A DNA stretch of 14,782 nucleotides from an uncultured Spirochaetaceae bacterium. GTDB taxonomy: Bacteria > Spirochaetota > Spirochaetia > Treponematales > UBA12059. Of this stretch, positions 12,822-14,782 are shown in pieces. Position 1 is the stretch's first letter; every line of letters starts with the position of its first letter. The stretch lies in assembly GCA_938004315.1 (NCBI GenBank), contig CALKWG010000041.1, positions 1 to 14,782 on the forward strand, given 5' to 3'. Below the pieces are notes generated by a model. It saw only the letters and a program-made list of their open reading frames with translations. It searched no databases and was not told the DNA's origin. Made by a program: the position numbers and the translations under genes.

Positions 12822-12849
12822 TTGCGCCGTAGGCGCGCCCGTCTATACT
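12822..12849 (+). promoter_or_regulatory. Promoter of the PAS histidine kinase operon (leaderless)
   Basis: TTGCGC (12822-12827) and TATACT (12844-12849) are 16 bases apart. The ATG at 12857 follows the -10 box by seven bases. TATACT is identical to the -10 boxes of the CDF and membrane-kinase genes. A purine-rich TGAGGGC lies between the -10 box and the ATG, but most of it would fall upstream of the transcription start. Confidence 0.68.
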
Positions 12850-12856
12850 TGAGGGC

Positions 12857-14362
12857 ATGGACCGTTTTTTCGAGACCGCCTTAGAGCTCCTCTGCGTGGC
12901 TACTCCCGACGGGCGCTTCGAGCGCGTGAACACGCAGTGGGAGAGCGTCCTCGGCTGGCCCGTCGCCGAGCTTGAAGGCCGCCCCTTCCTGGAACTCGTG
13001 CACCCCGACGATCTGGAAGCCTCGCGGGCCATAACGGACCGGCTGGCCGCCGGCGGCGAGGTGGTCGACTTCGTCAATCGCTTCCGCTGCGCCGACGGCT
13101 CGTATCGTAAGCTCGAATGGCGCTCGCGCCTGGACGAGGGAAAGATCATCGCGGCGGCCCGCGATATCAGCGACCGGCTGGCAGCCGAGGAGGCCCTGCG
13201 CGAAGGCGAAATGCGCTATAGCCGCCTCTTCCAAGGCATGGGCGAGGTCGGCGCCTACCATAAGCTGGTGTATGACGAGGCCGGTAGGCCCGTCGACTAT
13301 ATGATACTCGACGTCAACCCGGCCTACTCGGCCTCTACCGGTATCCCGCGGGACGCTGCTATAGGGCGCCTGGCCAGCGAGCTCTACGGCACGGGCGAGC
13401 CGCCGTATTTCGAGGCCTTCTCCCGCGCGGCGACGAGCGGCGAGAGCGAGCGCTTCGAGACCCATTTCGAGCCGATGGGCAAATATTTCCGCATCACGGT
13501 AAGCTCGCCTACGCCCGGCTACTTCTTCACCATCACCGAGGACATCACCGAGGCCAAGCTGGCCGAGCTCGAGCGCGAGCGGCTCTTGGCCGAGCTCAAG
13601 GCGCGTAACGCCGAGATGGAGCGCTACCTCTACGTGGCCAGCCACGACCTCCGCTCGCCCCTGGTGAATATACAAGGTTTCGGGGCGCAACTAGAGAAGG
13701 CCGCGGTCGAGCTCGCCGCCTTGGCCGCGGGTGAGCACGCGGCCGGCGGCGCCGGGGCTTGGCGCGAGCGCGCGGCGGAGCTCCTCGAACAGCGCATCCC
13801 ACGCGCCTTGGGCTTCATCCGCTCGTCTACCGAGCGGATGGATAGGCTGATTAACGGCATCCTGTCCATCTCCCGGACCGGGTGCGCGCCGTACGCCCCC
13901 CGGCGCCTGGATATGCGCGCCATGGTCGAGGCCGTGGCGGCCGCCTTTAAGCATCAGCTGGAATCCGCCGGCGCCGTCGTCGACATAGGCGAGCTGCCGC
14001 CCTGCATCGGCGATCATGACCTCCTTGCGGCGGCCCTTTCGAACATCATCGATAACGCGATAAAATATCGCTCGCCTGAGCGGCCGCTAAGGCTGACGGT
14101 TCGGGCGCTCGATGAGGGGCGCTGGGTCCGCTATGAGCTGGCCGATAACGGCAAAGGCTTCCCGGCGGGGCACGAGGAGAAGCTCTTCGAGCTCTTCTAC
14201 CGCGCCGAGCCGGCCGGGGGGGTAGAGGGCGAAGGCTTAGGCCTGGCCCACGTACGGAAGATCGCCGAGCGCCACGGCGGGGCCGTCGGCGCCGCGGGCT
14301 CGCCGGACGGCGGCGCGCTCATCTGGCTACGCCTACCGGCGATTACGGAGGGGAAACGATGA
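12857..14362 (+). CDS. Soluble PAS-PAS sensor histidine kinase
   Basis: This 501-residue cytoplasmic kinase has no membrane helices. A first PAS domain (about 1-108) shows NTQWESVLGWPVAELEGRPFLELVHPDD and ends in ARDISDRLAAEEAL. A second PAS domain (about 118-235) ends in TITEDITEAKLAELERER. A coiled linker leads to a HisKA domain with YVASHDLRSPLVNIQGF, phosphoacceptor H263, and an Ala/Gly-rich insertion at about 285-305 between its two helices. The ATPase domain has N-box SNIIDNAIKY (395-404), G1 DNGKGF (430-435), an F-box LFELFYR, and G2 GEGLGL (458-463). The H-box type and the adjacent single-domain regulator resemble phytochrome-type kinases, but there is no GAF or chromophore domain. 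The PAS ligand is unknown. The stop overlaps the regulator start in ATGA. Confidence 0.94.
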   Translation: MDRFFETALELLCVATPDGRFERVNTQWESVLGWPVAELEGRPFLELVHPDDLEASRAITDRLAAGGEVVDFVNRFRCADGSYRKLEWRSRLDEGKIIAAARDISDRLAAEEALREGEMRYSRLFQGMGEVGAYHKLVYDEAGRPVDYMILDVNPAYSASTGIPRDAAIGRLASELYGTGEPPYFEAFSRAATSGESERFETHFEPMGKYFRITVSSPTPGYFFTITEDITEAKLAELERERLLAELKARNAEMERYLYVASHDLRSPLVNIQGFGAQLEKAAVELAALAAGEHAAGGAGAWRERAAELLEQRIPRALGFIRSSTERMDRLINGILSISRTGCAPYAPRRLDMRAMVEAVAAAFKHQLESAGAVVDIGELPPCIGDHDLLAAALSNIIDNAIKYRSPERPLRLTVRALDEGRWVRYELADNGKGFPAGHEEKLFELFYRAEPAGGVEGEGLGLAHVRKIAERHGGAVGAAGSPDGGALIWLRLPAITEGKR

Positions 14363-14782
14363 ATAAGGACGTAACGATACTGGTGGCCGAGGACGACGAC
14401 GGCCACGCCGAGCTCATCGTCGAGCAGCTGCGCGACGCGGGCCTGGCCAATCCGGTGATCCGCTTCCAGAACGGCAAGGAGCTCCTGGACCACCTGGAGG
14501 GGAATAGCGCCGCCGGGTCGACGGGCTTGGGTCCCTGCCTCGTGCTCCTCGACATACGCATGCCGGTCATGGACGGGGTGGAGGCCCTGAAGGCCATCAA
14601 GTCGAAGCCGGCCCTGCGCACGATCCCGGTGATCATGCTCACGACCACGGACGACCCGCGCGAGGTCGAGGAATGCTACCGGGAGGGCTGCAATCTCTAC
14701 ATCACCAAGCCCCTGGACTTCGCGAAGTTCAGCGAGACCCTGAAGCGGGTCGGCCTCTTCGTCCTCGTCCTGAGCGTCGCCC
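14359..14782 (+). CDS. Single-domain response regulator (Rcp1/CheY-like), cut by window end
   Basis: The frame opens with ATG at 14359, overlapping the kinase stop by four bases, with GGAGGGG upstream as ribosome-binding site, and runs off the right edge after 141 codons. It is a receiver domain: acidic pocket E11-D12-D13, phosphoacceptor D65 in LVLLDIRMPVMDG, T95 in MLTTTDD and K117 in YITKPLD. The extended loop between alpha2 and beta3 (GNSAAGSTGLGP) and the LVAEDDDGHAELI start resemble Rcp1-type regulators paired with phytochrome kinases. A DNA-binding output domain is unlikely but cannot be excluded, because the end is missing. It is the probable phosphorylation partner of the kinase. Confidence 0.93.
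   Translation, partial: MNKDVTILVAEDDDGHAELIVEQLRDAGLANPVIRFQNGKELLDHLEGNSAAGSTGLGPCLVLLDIRMPVMDGVEALKAIKSKPALRTIPVIMLTTTDDPREVEECYREGCNLYITKPLDFAKFSETLKRVGLFVLVLSVA

Noticed and set aside
12881..13690. Minus-strand open frame opposite the PAS kinase
   Set aside because: The plus strand encodes recognisable PAS and HisKA domains; the opposite frame matches nothing recognisable.

Overview
The window comes from a high-GC member of the Spirochaetota, probably a Treponema/Spirochaeta-like lineage. The best evidence is a 286-residue FlaB-type core flagellin that matches the periplasmic-flagellum filament proteins of spirochaetes over its full length. Coding density is high, GC-rich codons dominate, and there are no insertion sequences, CRISPR arrays or phage genes. 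Twelve genes are complete and one is cut by the right edge. Two RNA genes are present.

Layout: (1) Positions 32-3251 hold a housekeeping block read rightward: a degenerate copy of a tRNA-Ser 3' end, tRNA-Ser(GGA), the small bacterial SRP RNA with its own terminator, then dnaX, ybaB and recR. The same order, tRNA-Ser / SRP RNA / dnaX / ybaB / recR, is known from Bacillus subtilis, so this is an old arrangement. (2) Positions 3322-4866, leftward: an unrecognised 514-residue protein whose two folded parts are joined by a histone-H1-like Ala/Lys/Pro linker. (3) Positions 5099-7197, leftward: a VapBC-type toxin-antitoxin pair, then an NmrA-like NAD(P)-binding protein cotranscribed with a MarR-family regulator. 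A perfect 42-bp palindrome covers that operon's promoter and is probably the regulator's operator. (4) Positions 7216-8131, leftward: flaB with a clear terminator. (5) Positions 8393-10860, rightward: a cation diffusion facilitator with an unusual metal-site residue, then a seven-helix membrane histidine kinase. (6) Positions 10941-11582: a very AT-rich promoter island driving a small exported OB-fold-like protein, closed by a strong terminator. (7) Positions 11588-14782: an MFS transporter (leftward) diverging from a soluble PAS-PAS histidine kinase and its single-domain response regulator.

The most general observation concerns promoters. Five or six first-of-operon genes (dnaX, the 514-residue protein, the CDF transporter, both kinases, probably the MFS transporter) have a sigma70-type -10 box only 6-10 bases before the start codon and no Shine-Dalgarno sequence. 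These mRNAs should therefore be leaderless or nearly so. The flagellin, the NmrA-like gene, the exported protein and the operon-internal ybaB and response-regulator genes have normal ribosome-binding sites. Other points of interest are the palindromic operator, the DD/ND metal site in the transporter, the missing acidic residue in the PIN toxin, the overlapping sigma70/sigma54-like promoter in the AT island, and the tRNA 3'-end repeat, which may mark an integration site. I did not find a clearly new multi-gene system.
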